A stretch of DNA of 64,000 bases from Aporrectodea caliginosa (GCA_020284085.1 JACEVL010000157.1:161001-225000), one strand, 5' to 3'. Positions 39,085-50,188 are shown, numbered from the stretch's first letter. A program made the numbers and translations. The notes: generated from the letters alone by a model not told the origin.

Positions 39085-39368
39085 GTGCATGACATGTTCA
39101 TGGGTGCAAATTCTTTATAAATCTACTAATCCTGTGCAATACAATACAGTACAACACAGTATATTTTAGCAGAGTACTACTACAGTCCCATTCCAGTACA
39201 GTACTGATAAATGCAGTAAAAGTACAGTGCATGTGTAAGACTACTATCACAGTATAAGTACAGTACAGGTAAAGTACATGTAGATTACAAGTACAGGTAC
39301 AGTCCAAGTACATTATGGCAGATGTGCAGGACAAGTGCAATACATGCAGAGTCCAAGTACAGTAAAGA
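39085..39368 (+). repeat. Degenerate GTACA-type minisatellite
   Basis: Irregular repeats of AGTACAG, AAGTACA and related words; no coding content. It continues weakly past the MITE, to about 39562. Confidence 0.75.
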
Positions 39369-39528
39369 CAGTGGTTAAAGTGGTTTGGGTGAGCAGTGGG
39401 AACTCTTTAAAAGAGTTTTATTGGAACGCATGTATTATCATGGTCCCATTGCATGGTGACCAGTGGGAACGCAAGCAAAAAATGTCCAGAGCAGTGGGAA
39501 TGCCGTTCCCACACCACTTTAAACCCTG
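39369..39528. mobile_element. hAT-type MITE, 160 bp
   Basis: Ends CAGTGGTTAAAGTGG and CAGGGTTTAAAGTGG (inverted). Perfect 8-bp duplication AGTAAAGA at 39361-39368 and 39529-39536. It is related to the fragment at 1-58. Confidence 0.9.
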
Positions 39529-39839
39529 AGTAAAGACAAAGTACAAGTAAAGTAAAAGTACAGTATATCATGTGATCTGCCTCTGCGAAGTCATGGAATG
39601 CCCAACAATATTTTGAACTTATTTTTAATTAAGACACTGAAAACAATTGCTTCAAATCGAGATGGCAACTTAATGACAAAGCATTATTTATGTTACATCA
39701 ATTTTGAAGATCAGTTTGTTTTAAAGAAATAGTTCATGTTAATGGGGAGAAAGTGGAAATGGACCGTGGCAAGTGGGAGTTGACAAAAGATGCAGTACCA
39801 ACTGGCAACTAGGCTATTTTTCCAAATATACCTAAATAT

Positions 39840-40869
39840 TTGTCATCAAGGTCACCTAAATCAAGAAAACACAAGATTCGTGTGATTGAACTGATAAACA
39901 ACGTAATAAAGTCTAAGTTTAATCGAGTTGAAAGTGTTGGCAATGTTGTTGAACTGGGTACGCCGAAACATGCGAAAGTCTCCTGTAAATCTTGTCGTGG
40001 TAAATTTAGTTTACAGAATGACATTTATCAACTGAAGAGGAAGGTTTTTCGACAGCAAGGAAAAATTAGAAAGCTAAACACACATGTTAGGAAGCTTTTG
40101 GTTGAAAATCGAACTCTCAAGTCTGTCATCTCTAGACGAATTATCTCCAAAAACTATTGTAATAGTTGATCAGACACTAAGCAATGTCAATGTAAAGTTG
40201 AAATACGGGAATAGGTATTCCACCGAGTGTACACTTGATGCACTGCTGATTCGGTGCACGTCAACAAGGGCATACAAGATGTTGCATGAAAATCAGTATT
40301 TACCACTTCCATCAATTTCAACACTTAATCGGAATATTTGAGCCATGCGCCCAGAATCTGATTTTGAAAACCCTTGCTGACTGGTTTGAAAGAAAAACTT
40401 GCCCAGTTTCCTCTGAATGAGCGTCGGGGTATTATCATGTTTGATACAGATTAGCAATAACATTGATTTTCACGTAGATTCGTGTAAGGTTGTTGGAATG
40501 GTCGACTTCGGTGAACTCACTTCCGAAGAAAATTGTTACCAAGAAGGTGACCATGCTCTCGTCTTTCTTTTTCAGCAGCACATAAGTGGGTGGCACCAGA
40601 GCATTGGTTGCTTTTGTTCGGCTTCAACAACACCAACAGCGATTTTGTCGCAGTTCATTCTGCAGGCCATAATTCTATTAGAAAACTCTGGTGCATTAGT
40701 TGATGGAATTGTATGTATCTCTTACATTATGCCCAATGTGCAGCCAGATAGCCAAACAAGAATTTGTCATTTTGCTGTTGTGTTTCTGATTTATCTTACT
40801 GTCAGGATAAGATGGTTAAGATTACTACTACCTAAAAGAAAAACAAAAATGAAACCGTATAAAATTTAA
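39840..40869 (+). pseudogene. P-element/THAP9-type transposase pseudogene
   Basis: P-type transposases cut and paste DNA and use GTP; THAP9 is the vertebrate relative. The first frame (39840-40169) holds a basic, leucine-zipper-like region (IYQLKRKVFRQQGKIRKL) of the kind that follows the N-terminal THAP finger; the finger itself is not seen. The second frame has YLPLPSISTLNRN (40303-40341). After stops and a shift, RRGIIMFDTD (about 40411-40440) likely holds a catalytic Asp. Then KVVGMVDFGE, DHALVFLF and ILLENSGALVDGIV follow the core of P/THAP9 proteins. At least two frame changes and several stops break it, and the C-terminal third is missing. The nearby ends and target duplication show it belongs to this element. 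Confidence 0.85.
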
Positions 40870-40933
40870 AACAGTTCACGTATTTATAATCTGCATCTTA
40901 GTATGTTATAATAGTCCTATTGCATATTGCTCT

Positions 40934-41145
40934 AATTCGTTCATCAATCCAGCTTCTAGTTGAGCAACAATTATTTGTCATCAATCCAACTTCTATTTAA
41001 ACAACAATTATTCTTCATCATTCCAACTTCTATTTAAGCAGGAATCTTTTCATCCATCCCACTTCTATTTAAGCAACAATTATTTTCATAAATCCGACGT
41101 CTATTTAGCAAGAATTCTTTTCGAAAATCCAGCGTGTATTCGACC
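40934..41145 (+). repeat. Tandem repeat, about six units of 36 bp
   Basis: Units follow TTCATCAATCCAACTTCTAT then TTAAGCAACAATTATT, with drift. A further piece lies at 41219-41258. It is inside the P-like element, between the transposase and the right end. The same unit recurs in rbm22 intron 1. Confidence 0.85.
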
Positions 41146-41326
41146 TAAGCTAAAACCCATAATATATATTATAATGGTGAAAAATTTAGAACACTAAAAC
41201 GATAGATTGCCATAATCTCTTTCCAACTTCTATTTAAGCAGGAATCTTTTCATCCATCTCTTAGAAGAAAACACTACATGAATGCTCAAATAATTATTCA
41301 TATTTTCGATAATTTGAACAGAAACA

Positions 41327-41525
41327 GGCAAGCATTTAGTATCGGGGTGCGTTAGTTTACGGGCGTCGGACGGTATCTTTTGGCATGCTGCGCGGAACGT
41401 GCGATGTTTTCTAAAGACGACCCTAACCGACCCTCACGACGCGTAACCTTACCCACCCTAACCGACTCTCAGGACGCCTGAAATTACTGAAGAAAATACA
41501 CACACCCCGATACTAAATGCTTGCC
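41327..41525. mobile_element. MITE with GGCAAGCATTTAGTATCGGG ends, 199 bp
   Basis: Same family as 32013-32218, with the core reversed (GACCCTAACCGACCCTCACG). Flanks CAGAAACA (41319-41326) and CAGAAACC (41526-41533) match at 7 of 8 bases. Confidence 0.88.
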
Positions 41526-41903
41526 CAGAAACCTCTCCTCGAATGTGACGGAAATCACGGAATGTGAAGGACTGGACGGGTAGGCTATTTTACCCGATAG
41601 ACCCTCCTTGATCAAACGGACAGATTTGACAAAATACTGAAAATAATCGTTCCAACATTCTTACATCAGATGAACAGCCTTTTGTAAAAAATGAGTATAA
41701 CAACATTATTAAATTTAATTGTCTAAAAATCGAATAGTTTTAATAAGATGTTAACACATCTTTCGTACGATTCCGCATGTAAACATCCGTCAAGGCGGAC
41801 TTCGAGTGACTCTAGCGACACCATCGACAGAAAAAAGTTCTAGCCAAAAATCATACGCATGAAAGATAGGAAGTGGAGTCACCATCCTATTTCTTACATC
41901 ATG

Positions 41904-41911
41904 CTACAGAG
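41904..41911. repeat. Right target-site duplication of the P-like element
   Basis: CTACAGAG, identical to the left copy at 38376-38383. Confidence 0.9.
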
Positions 41912-42739
41912 GGCAACCATGCAGCATTATGACGTCATTTTCATAGAAGTCTAATTTGACGTCATAATATTGACCCATGATAGTCGTCAGGTGTAAAGAG
42001 GAAGAAATTCATTATGACGTCATAAGTATAATTTTGCCATGGACAAAGATTCCGCAGAATAGACTGCCGCGTTATGACCATGCAGGCAGAACTTCACACG
42101 CAACCTTTTAAGGTCAAAGGTGAGGGAATCCTGTTTACACTCATGAATCTTGCATCACTAATGCTCACAATAGATGCTATAGACGTTTTTATCTTGTTTG
42201 AGCTAAATATTGGAGTTTTCTGATTGGTATTTAAGTATGCTAGCTGCTTTTTGTATTACATTAATAAAAGGTTTACTTGCATGCTTATCTAGTTGTTACC
42301 TAATCTTGCAGTTCTCTGTTGACTCAAAAAATATAATTATATCAGTTTGACGTTGTCAATTGCAGTCAGTTTAGGCAAAGTAAATTCAACGATTCTGCAA
42401 AGCTTCTGGACACTTCAAAAGTCGACGATTGATGTTCAGGAAGTTCAAGGCCAAGTCTTCCATGCATCTCTTAAGCGTTCCGAGCGACCTGAGCGCGCCC
42501 TCATATGAAATAACGATAGGAGCTCAAGGGAAAACATCGTCTATTCGGCAGAGTATAGATCTCCAATGGGCGATCTGCATGGGTATTCAAGCCTGGAATT
42601 CTGGATCCTGGTGTGTTTGATTGTTCTGGAACAGCTGGGTCAAAGGAACTGTGAGCTTTTGGGTCTGGCGACGTCCGCGGTGACGTCCATCCATGTATAC
42701 CATTCCATCCATCAGTTGATCGAGTGATCCATCCAACCA
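41912..42739. other. Gene-free stretch
   Basis: No gene is recognised. The sequence has several ATGACGTCAT-like words (41930-42030) but no repeat boundary. Confidence 0.4.
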
Positions 42740-43475
42740 TACATTCACCCACTAAGTTATTCATTCATTCATTCGTTCATACATCCTTCGCTATACTCAT
42801 CCATCCACCCATCAAGTCATTCATTGATTCATCTATACATCCATGCACACATCCTCCACTCATCCATCAATTCAATCACTCATCAAGTAATTCATTCCTT
42901 CGTCCATTCATCCATATATATTCATCTTCATCGTCATTCTTTCTTTCTTTCATTCATTCATTCATTTGTTCGTTCATTCATCCATGCAAGAACCAACTGG
43001 TTTCTCTGTCCGTGTATCCATACATCATCTATCCCTCCATTATTCTATTCATCCATTCAAGTCCATCGAAGTAAACTGAGAGAAACCCTGTCTGAACATC
43101 CAAACCATGCCCACATATTGAGAGTGGACTGATGCCCTCCATCCACCCATCCAGCCATCTATCAATCCATCTATCTATCTGTCTCCATCAAACAGCAGTA
43201 GCCACCCGTCAGACCATCCAGCCATTCATCTGCTCATCCATCTTACATCTATCCACCCATGCAGTCATTCATTTATTTATTCATCCACCCATCAATCCTT
43301 ACACCCATTCACCTATAGTACATGTATATCAAGCCATACATTCATTCATCCATCCACCCATCCACCCACTCACCCACCCTCTATGAAGATTGAAGTCGTA
43401 CCAAGAGATCGAAACTCATGGCCTGAAGATCTATATAGATATAGAATACCCAAAACAGAAATTCTTTGGGGGTGT
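42740..43475. repeat. Left arm of a large inverted repeat, CATC/CATT minisatellite
   Basis: CATTCATT and CATCCATC blocks alternate with unique words (GAACCAACTG, CCATTCAAGTCCATCGAAG, AAACTGAGAGAAACCC, CCAAGAGATCGAAAC, CAAAACAGAAATTCTTTGGG). All recur in the same order, reverse-complemented, at about 45955-46560. Histidine/serine/isoleucine-rich frames here are repeat artefacts. Confidence 0.85.
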
Positions 43476-43758
43476 GCTGATATATATGTTTGAATGCTTG
43501 GCATAAAGCGTAAACGGCCGATGGTTTTAACGCCTCTCGATCATATATTTTCCCTTTCGTAAAACTTGGAAAGTATGGATAAGCATAGGTCTGTAACAGG
43601 GTTATAAGCGGCTTGGCATTAATTTGCCGATTTCCGATTCCAAATATTTTGGCCTGCTTTTTTGCCGATTCCGGATTAGATCCGATTTATCAGCAATATA
43701 TATTTTCATTTGGCTCTAAAGTACTAATTTTTACAATTTTGTGTCTATGATATATGTT

Positions 43759-44743
43759 AAAGCAGGTGTGCAGTGAGAACGGAGGGGAAACTAGGAGAGT
43801 GGTTCCAGATTGTCACGGGCGTGCGTCAGGGCTGCATTCTGTCACCATTGCTATTCCTGCTAACGATCGATTGGGTGATGAGACGAAGCACAAAAGAAGG
43901 GGAGTGTGGCCTAGAGTGGGAAGGAGAGGGAAAGCTGGCGGATCTAGACTTTGCAGACGACATAGCGCTACTGGAGGAGTCCTGGGAAGGAATGAGAAAA
44001 CTCACAGACAGTGTGGAGAGAGAGGCGGGTCTGGTCGGACTGAGGATCAATACCACCAAAACAAAGATTATGAAAGTAGGAAAATGGACAGTGACTGAAA
44101 ACATCAAAGTTGGAGAGGATGTGCTGGAGGAGGTGGAACACTTTTGCTATCTGGGGAGTATGATTTCAAGCAATGGCAGCTGTGATAAAGAGATTGGAAG
44201 CAGATTGGGAAAAGCCAATGCCACATTTGGAAGGTTGAACAATATATGGAAGAACAAAAACATACACAAAAACAAGATTATACAGAGCTTTGGTATTGAC
44301 AGCGCTGCTGTATGGGGCAGAGACATGGTCTATGACAAAAGTCAATATGAAGAAACTGGAGGCGGCACATCATCGTTGGCTGAGAAGATTACTGAAGATC
44401 ACTTGGAGGGATAAGGTCAGAAATGAGGAAGTAAGAAGGAGAACATCCATGGAGAAACTGGAAGACATGCTGAAGAAGATGCGGTTACGTTGGTTGGGGC
44501 ACATACATAGATCGGGAGAGGAGAGAACGCTAAAGCAGGCACTGGATTGGACTCCGTCGGGATGGAGAAGAGGGCGAGGAAGACCCAGAAAGACTTGGAG
44601 AAGCACGATCACTCAGGATCTGGAAGGCGGCGGAATGACGTGGGACGATGCTATGCTGGCCGCGGAAGACAGGATAACGTGGAGAGGCTGTGTCGCCCGA
44701 TGCGCTGACAGCGCGAGGAAGGACTAAGTGCTAAGTAAGTAAG
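43759..44743 (+). mobile_element. 5'-truncated non-LTR retrotransposon, 985 bp
   Basis: An 11-bp target duplication TGATATATGTT (43748-43758 and 44744-44754) brackets the second half of a LINE. The 3' end is a short TAAG repeat rather than poly(A). Clade not assigned; the short repeat tail fits RTE-like or CR1-like groups. Confidence 0.85.
43773..44727 (+). pseudogene. LINE reverse transcriptase, C-terminal half, frameshifted
   Basis: The first frame begins in the fingers/palm region (GVRQGCILSPLLFLLTIDWV) and contains the catalytic FADD box (DLDFADDIALLEE). GLRINTTKTKIMKVGKW and FCYLGSMISSNGSCDKEI follow, as in many LINE proteins. Near 44280 one extra base shifts the frame. The second frame carries on with LTALLYGAETWSMTKV, RWLRRLLKITW, RLRWLGHIHRSGEE and a RGRGRPRKTW-type end, and stops at 44727. 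The endonuclease and first half of the polymerase are absent through 5' truncation, so the copy is dead. Apart from one shift the reading is good, so insertion was fairly recent. Confidence 0.85.
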
Positions 44744-45385
44744 TGATATATGTTTCAAACCACGTGGCTTGAGAAAAAGACCGAGTCTCCGCCATTTTTG
44801 TTCATGGGTCGACTATAATTTAATTATTTTGCACGATTTTCAATTTTAAAGAATTAAAGATTGCTGAAGGGGTCGCCGAAACAGGTTGCTATTTTTATAT
44901 TATTGAAAAAAGAAATCGCTTTTGGTAAAAAATATTACTTCTTTTGGTTTTTGTATGATCCAGGGATGCGCCAATTCCGATTAATCGGTCTAGGGCAAAA
45001 TACAGCGAAAACCGATTATTTTTGTGGATCAAGATTCGGTCGAACCCTATAGTCTGTAATCCAACGATTGTGACTTCCATCCTGCTGAGAAGACTCAGTT
45101 ATAATGGCCTTTTAACATCTCTGATTTGGGGGAAACTCCTTTACCTTTCGTCATACTTTAATGAGCTCTTCGTGAAATTCACAAGAATATCTTGGACGTG
45201 GTACTTGTTTTAGATCTGTTCGCCCTTGTCCACAAATGTCCATGCTTATATGAAAAGGAACGAATACTTTTTGGCTTTGCTCTCCTGAATGTCCTTATAC
45301 CCATAGCTTTCCACGCTTTATGCATTTTATGCCAAACATTCGATTATTATTATTTTTTATTATAAATATTTTTAATGTGCGCAAG

Positions 45386-45724
45386 TCACACAGAAATGCG
45401 AAACTGAGGCGCGGTTAGTGAGTCGCCCGGTGAAGAGCAGTTATAAGATGATAGCCAGATGTTTGAATGCCAATGAAAAATGAGTCTTGAACCATTTCTT
45501 GAAAGCAGAAAAGGAGTTTGAGCAACGGACAAATATTGGCAATCGATTCCATTCCTTGGGGGCAGCAACACGGAATGAACGAGAGCCCATCTATATAAGC
45601 TCAACCAAAAGATCAAAACATTAGGCGATGGAAGGGTGGAAAAGTTGAAGTTGAGCGAAGTGGTTGGACCCTGAACAACCGACGAAGATAGAAGGGTTGG
45701 GAGGATTGAAGTGTATTGTAGCAA
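45386..45724 (-). mobile_element. Possible LINE/SINE-derived sequence
   Basis: The minus-strand frame has scattered resemblance to the worn L2-type ends elsewhere (WNGID-like words near GGGGGCAGCAACACGGAATG). Evidence is thin and boundaries unknown. Confidence 0.3.
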
Positions 45725-45954
45725 TTTGTATGTAAGTGATTAGACCTGGTATTCTATTCTTTCATTTATTTTAAGCCAGATTTGAGGAAAATAGTGATGG
45801 TGTTTGATGGTTTAAGTGACAGCATGAACAACAGCAGTCTGGATATAGCCTTAAGGCGGTTTATTTGGGTGGTGTCTATAGGCTATAATTATATTCAGGA
45901 TGAGTGAGTTGCAATACTTAAGTTTAGCCTTCACCGTAACTTAACAGCTAGCAC

Positions 45955-46560
45955 GGCCCAAAGAATTTCTGTTTTGGCGAATTCTGTAGGGCTTGGATCT
46001 TCAGGCTGGGTTTCGATCTCTTGGTAGGACTTCAGTCTTCATACAAAGTGGGTGGGTGCACTGGGTGGATGAATGAATGAATGACTTGATAGGTGAATGG
46101 CTGAAAGGTTGGATGGATGAATGGATGAATAAATGAATGAATGACTTGATGGGTTGGATAGATGTAAGGATGGATGAGTGAATGAATGGCTGGATGGTCT
46201 GACGTGTGTGTGGCTGTTGCTGTTTGGTGAATGCATGGATAGGCGGATAGATGGATGGATTGATGGATGGATGGATGAGTGGATGGATGGAGCTTCGGTT
46301 TACTTTCTCTTTGTGCAGGGGTTAGATGTTCAGACAGCTAGGGTTTCTCTCAGTTTGCTTCGATGGACTTGAATGGATGAATAGATGAATGGATGAATAG
46401 ATGAATGGATGATGGATGGACGCATAGAATGATTGATAGATCATAGATGGATGGATGATGGATGGATACACAAACAGAGCAACCATGCAGTTGGTTCGTG
46501 CATGGATGAATGAATGGATGAATGAATTAATATCTTGATGGATGGATGGAGTAGGCCTAA
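45955..46560. repeat. Right arm of the large inverted repeat, GATG/AATG minisatellite
   Basis: Reverse complement of the arm at 42740-43475, with the same non-repetitive markers in reverse order and moderate divergence. Confidence 0.85.
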
Positions 46561-46963
46561 GTGGGCGTGGGGTCCATGGTTGGGTGGATAGTAAATGTAA
46601 GGGGCGATAACCCTGGACCGAAAGAAACAACTGGTATAGTCCTGCACTCCGGAAAGAAACTGTTAGTCCTGCATGCCATGGCCCAATATAATTATAAACT
46701 ATGTAATGGTTCCTGCACAAATTGACCCTTACAGTGCGCGTTTCAAGAGCAATTATTTAAATAATATTTAAGGCAAATTAATTATATCTAATTCAATTAA
46801 TTATATTTTAATTGTAAGTTGTTATCTTGCTTTGCTTATTTGGATGTGCTGTTGTTGCGGTCTATATATTTGAGTTGACTATGTTGAATAAAACAATTTC
46901 TTGTACCAATTTAAAAACCAATTTAATTTTCACTATATTGAAAATATTTTTAAAATACACAAA
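46561..46963. other. Gene-free AT-rich stretch
   Basis: A short internal duplication near 46620-46675 repeats GAAAGAAAC and TAGTCCTGCA. No gene recognised. Confidence 0.4.
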
Positions 46964-47052
46964 GGAGCACAACTTTTAATATACATTAAAATATAAAATA
47001 ACATATATTAAACGTTATTTTATATTTTAATGTATATTAAAAGTTGTACTCC
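46964..47052. repeat. Near-perfect hairpin, 39-bp arms and 11-nt loop
   Basis: 46964-47002 and 47014-47052 are reverse complements except for one position (GGAGCACAAC against GGAGTACAAC). The arms are AT-rich. Confidence 0.93.
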
Positions 47053-47214
47053 TGCGTGACTTATTTAGAAGCGCTATAGTATACTGCATGGTATACGGAA
47101 TATTTGTCTATCTGTCCATCTGTCTGTCTGTCTCTGTCTCTGTCTCTTTCTCTGCACCTCCAAACTCACATTTCAGTTTATCATATCTATATACTATGAA
47201 GAACTTCATAAACG

Positions 47215-47262
47215 TGATGACGATGATGATGATGATGATGATGACAATGACGATGACGATGG
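47215..47262. repeat. (GAT)n-type microsatellite
   Basis: GATGACGATGATGATG and related triplets. It recurs at about 52926-52980 on the far side of the LINE. Confidence 0.9.
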
Positions 47263-47279
47263 TCGTCAGAGGGGTGGTC

Positions 47280-47742
47280 GTCAGTCGGAGTCTCCTCCGC
47301 CATTCTCTGCAGAGGCATTCCTGGAGCGATTCTCTGCCAAGATTTCGTCTATTCGGAGTTCCACTGCTGACTCTTCTCCGCCTACGTTTTCTACCACGGA
47401 GCATCGGCTTCCTGTTCTCCAGGAGATTTCGAGTTTGGACCTCCGTCGACTCATCCTCTCCTCTGCCGCCAAGACGTGCGAGTTGGATCCTGCACCAACA
47501 TTTCTTGTTCAGGAATTAATTGACGATCTCCTTCCCTTCCTCACCGTTCTGTGCAACTGTTCGATCCGTGAGGCATGCCTACCAGTCTCACAGAAACGTT
47601 CCGTTCTTCTACCAGTTCTGAAGCACGATGGTCTGGACCAGAGTGATCCAGCAAACTATCGCCCCATTGCGAATGTAACTTTTTATCTAAAATACTGGAA
47701 CGCATTGTTGCTAACCACACTCTAAAGCCGGGTGTTCACAAC
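47280..47742 (+). pseudogene. L2-like reverse transcriptase, N-terminal fragment
   Basis: Frame segments read FLERFSAKISSIRSST, then LRRLILSSAAKTCELDPAPT, LVQELIDDLLPFLTVLCNCS, SVLLPVLKHDGLDQSDPANY and RPIANVTF. These follow the standard order of the KSCxLDPxPT, NYRPISN and LERIVA boxes in L2/CR1-type LINEs. A one-base shift near 47680 moves the LSKILERIVANHTL box to another frame. The fragment ends where GCCGGGTGTTCAC begins. Confidence 0.85.
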
Positions 47743-48065
47743 TAGAACACATTTTTAAACGCCAAATTGTAACACTAATAGAACGCGTCCGGGCGTTTCT
47801 AATGTTAACGCTGGCGTTAAGTTTTTGAACACTATAGTGTTATGATTATTGAACACCTATGCGCGTCACTAATAGAACGCGTCCGGCGTTTCTAATGTTA
47901 ACGCTAGCATTAAATTTCTGAACACTAGTGTTATGATTTTTAAACGCTTCATGGGTGTTCTACTCGTTAACGCATGACGTGTGCAAATACTTTAACGCGT
48001 AAATGTAACACTAATAGAACGCGTCCGGGCGTTCAAACCCTGCTCTAAACGCTAGTGCTCATGAA
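47738..48065 (+). repeat. GAACGCGTCCGG-type repeats at the left end of the insertion
   Basis: CACTAATAGAACGCGTCCGG occurs three times (near 47772, 47866 and 48010). The first two are followed by CGTTTCTAATGTTAACGCT and then a GAACACTA-GTGTTATGAT block. GTTAACGC, TTTAAACGC and TGTTC palindrome-like words fill the spaces. Confidence 0.85.
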
Positions 48066-49123
48066 AGGAACACAACAATGTGCTCTTCATTAACACTAGT
48101 GTTCCAACCTATAAAAACACTTGCCATAACCACAAATTTTCAGAGTTGAGAGAAAACACGTATATATACATAATATACAATACAATATAACGAAAGCCAA
48201 TGCATGCATGTATATATAGGCCTAATACATTCAAAAATTAAGACAAAATATTAGCACAGCAATTATATGAAAGTCAGAATTGAATTTAAATGAATCATAC
48301 TTCAATGCAACTGCACAGTAAGGGTTCGTCAATAAAGGACACCACAAAAATTACCTCCTTTGGACCCTCCATCACCCTTTGTCCGCTTTTGGCCTGACTC
48401 TAGCACTTTGCAGACGTCTGCACTCCAAAGCCAGGTAACAGTTATAATGCACTAACATGCAGAAGACACCCTTACAAAACTCCTTGTTCTAAATCTTAAC
48501 TTATAAGCACATGCATGCATAATTAAATTGTCTGAATATATACTGGCTATTTGAAACTTGAAAGTAAAGCAAGTTTCCATACGTCAATTACAGCACTCAA
48601 AGCTGTAAAAACTGAATAAATGTCTCCCATCTTATAACTGAAGTTGGTGCTTAAAGCAGGTTGAACTAAAAGCCTTGTACATGTACATGTAGACCCATCT
48701 GGACGTCTGCTTAAGCCATAAGACTTCCTCCCTTGTCCGCATTTGTATGACCCTCCCTCCATCCCATGTCCGGATATCATATATATGTGAGTTACCCACA
48801 AACCAAGTCTCATGGATATTTATATTTAAATCCAAATGCTAATCAAAAATATAAAAGCACACATGCAATTCCAACAGAACATAGAACTACAAATATATCC
48901 TAAATTAACTAGAAATTAATTACAATGCCATTGATGATAATTGTTAACATTCAAATTTCACATTCAACTTTAGCACCTGAAAATCCTGCAAATAATGGTT
49001 CTTTAAGATTTTGTCAGTGTCACAGGATAAAGACGTGGTTAATCTCGGGTAATGACTCCGGCAAACTTTAAATAACAGCACACAGTTTCGTAATGAAAAA
49101 TTTGAACTGCTTGCTGGTGTCCT

Positions 49124-49372
49124 TCACATAATTGTCAGAGTTTGGAGAACGCCCAAAAGATTAGCATAAAACCTAGAGTATTCTAGGTCGGAAACAAGGG
49201 GCAGCAGGGTGGCACTCAGAATATTGGTCTTCGGCACTTTAGTCACAGCTGTGTCACCCACAATGAAAATGCGGGTATGTCGTCGCTCACTGTCAGAACA
49301 ACGATATGCAGGGCTCACTCTCCGCTGTCTCCAATGACTGTGCCACAGCATTTGTCTGCAATGATCTGAAAC
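49124..49372 (-). CDS. Possible exon within the 4-kb insertion (uncertain)
   Basis: On the minus strand an acceptor-like TTTGTTTCAG precedes an open frame with RRHTRIFIVGDTAVTKV and LPLVSDLEYSRFYANLLGVL up to a stop. The composition is protein-like, but I recognise no domain. It may belong with the zinc-finger-like frame at 50189-50500 as one spliced gene; that is speculation. Confidence 0.25.
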   Translation of the reverse strand, partial: VSDHCRQMLWHSHWRQRRVSPAYRCSDSERRHTRIFIVGDTAVTKVPKTNILSATLLPLVSDLEYSRFYANLLGVLQTLTIM

Positions 49373-50188
49373 AAAGTGCACAACATTCAAAATGACTAGT
49401 ACTACAGTATGTGTAAAAATGTAATAGATGACGTTTGATTGAACATTATGCACATTGAAAGGCAGGCATGAAGACACACAGAGAGAAGCAATTGTACAAG
49501 TCATCATTGTCCCATAGTTTAGGTACACTGGATAGGTTGCAAATATCAAATATGGAAATATATTTGAGCAGTTGAAAATGTATCAATTTTAGTTTCTAAA
49601 ATGGCTTGAACATTCAACTAATGAAACTGTTATAATATCCTTAAAAAGAACTTACATTCAAGAGTAATTTGCAAACCATGATTATTAATTATTTGTTTTC
49701 GCCATGGCACATTGAATTGCTCTTTGCATTTTGTGTAAATTTATAGCAATGAGAAATTGTGATAAAAATTAGACTACAGAAACTTTCTGAATCAACTGTC
49801 ACTGACCTTCAACACAGCTATTACAGAGAAAGCTGGAAAATGCTGGCCTCTTTCCTTCTCACTTCCCTGGCCTAAATGTGTCTCGTGCTCTACAAGTGAA
49901 CTGCATGAGTAACATTCGGCCAGCACCCTATACAAAAAGAGACCACACATATAATCGTAATCGTAATAATCTCCAAACTTCTAATGTGCCACTCGAAAGC
50001 CAGTTTTGAAATTGATGTTTTAAAGAGACTTTTGGGATCCAATCTATTATATATTCTAGCAGTTAACACTATCTAACATCAACTTTACAATTTTTAAGCT
50101 GTAAAGAAAAAAAACAAAAAAAAAACAAACAATAAAATCACATTTAATTATAAACTTTATAAATTCCCAAAATGCTATCGGAAGCATG

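Larger units (their letters stand above)
38384..41903 (+). mobile_element. P-element-like DNA transposon, 3520 bp
   Basis: The left end begins CACAATGTAAGAAATAGGAT and the inverted right end CATGATGTAAGAAATAGGAT. The match continues through GGTGACTCCACTT, about 33 bp with two mismatches. Perfect 8-bp duplications CTACAGAG flank it. P elements have 31-bp ends starting CATGATG and make 8-bp duplications, so ends, duplication length and the internal THAP9/P-type transposase agree. The transposase is broken, and three short elements have inserted (38538-38859, 39369-39528, 41327-41525). Without them and their duplications the original would be about 2.8 kb, near the size of the Drosophila P element (about 2.9 kb). 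Confidence 0.9.
43597..45051. mobile_element. Probable hAT remnant hosting a LINE insertion
   Basis: CAGGGTTATAAG starts at 43597 and a complementary AACCCT lies at 45043-45048. GTCTGTAA occurs on both sides (43589-43596 and 45052-45059). The right end is imperfect by two to three bases. Inside, CCGATT-rich words and CAGGGATGCGCC (44962) resemble hAT ends. The LINE at 43759-44743 is nested in it. Confidence 0.45.

Noticed and set aside
40934..41145. CRISPR-like array
   Set aside because: The 36-bp units are directly adjacent with no unique spacers, they drift in sequence, and the DNA is eukaryotic.
42724..43386. His/Ser/Ile-rich frames that look like a repetitive protein
   Set aside because: They are produced by the CATC/CATT minisatellite. 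The opposite-strand arm gives the same kind of frames, and no splice or start context supports them.
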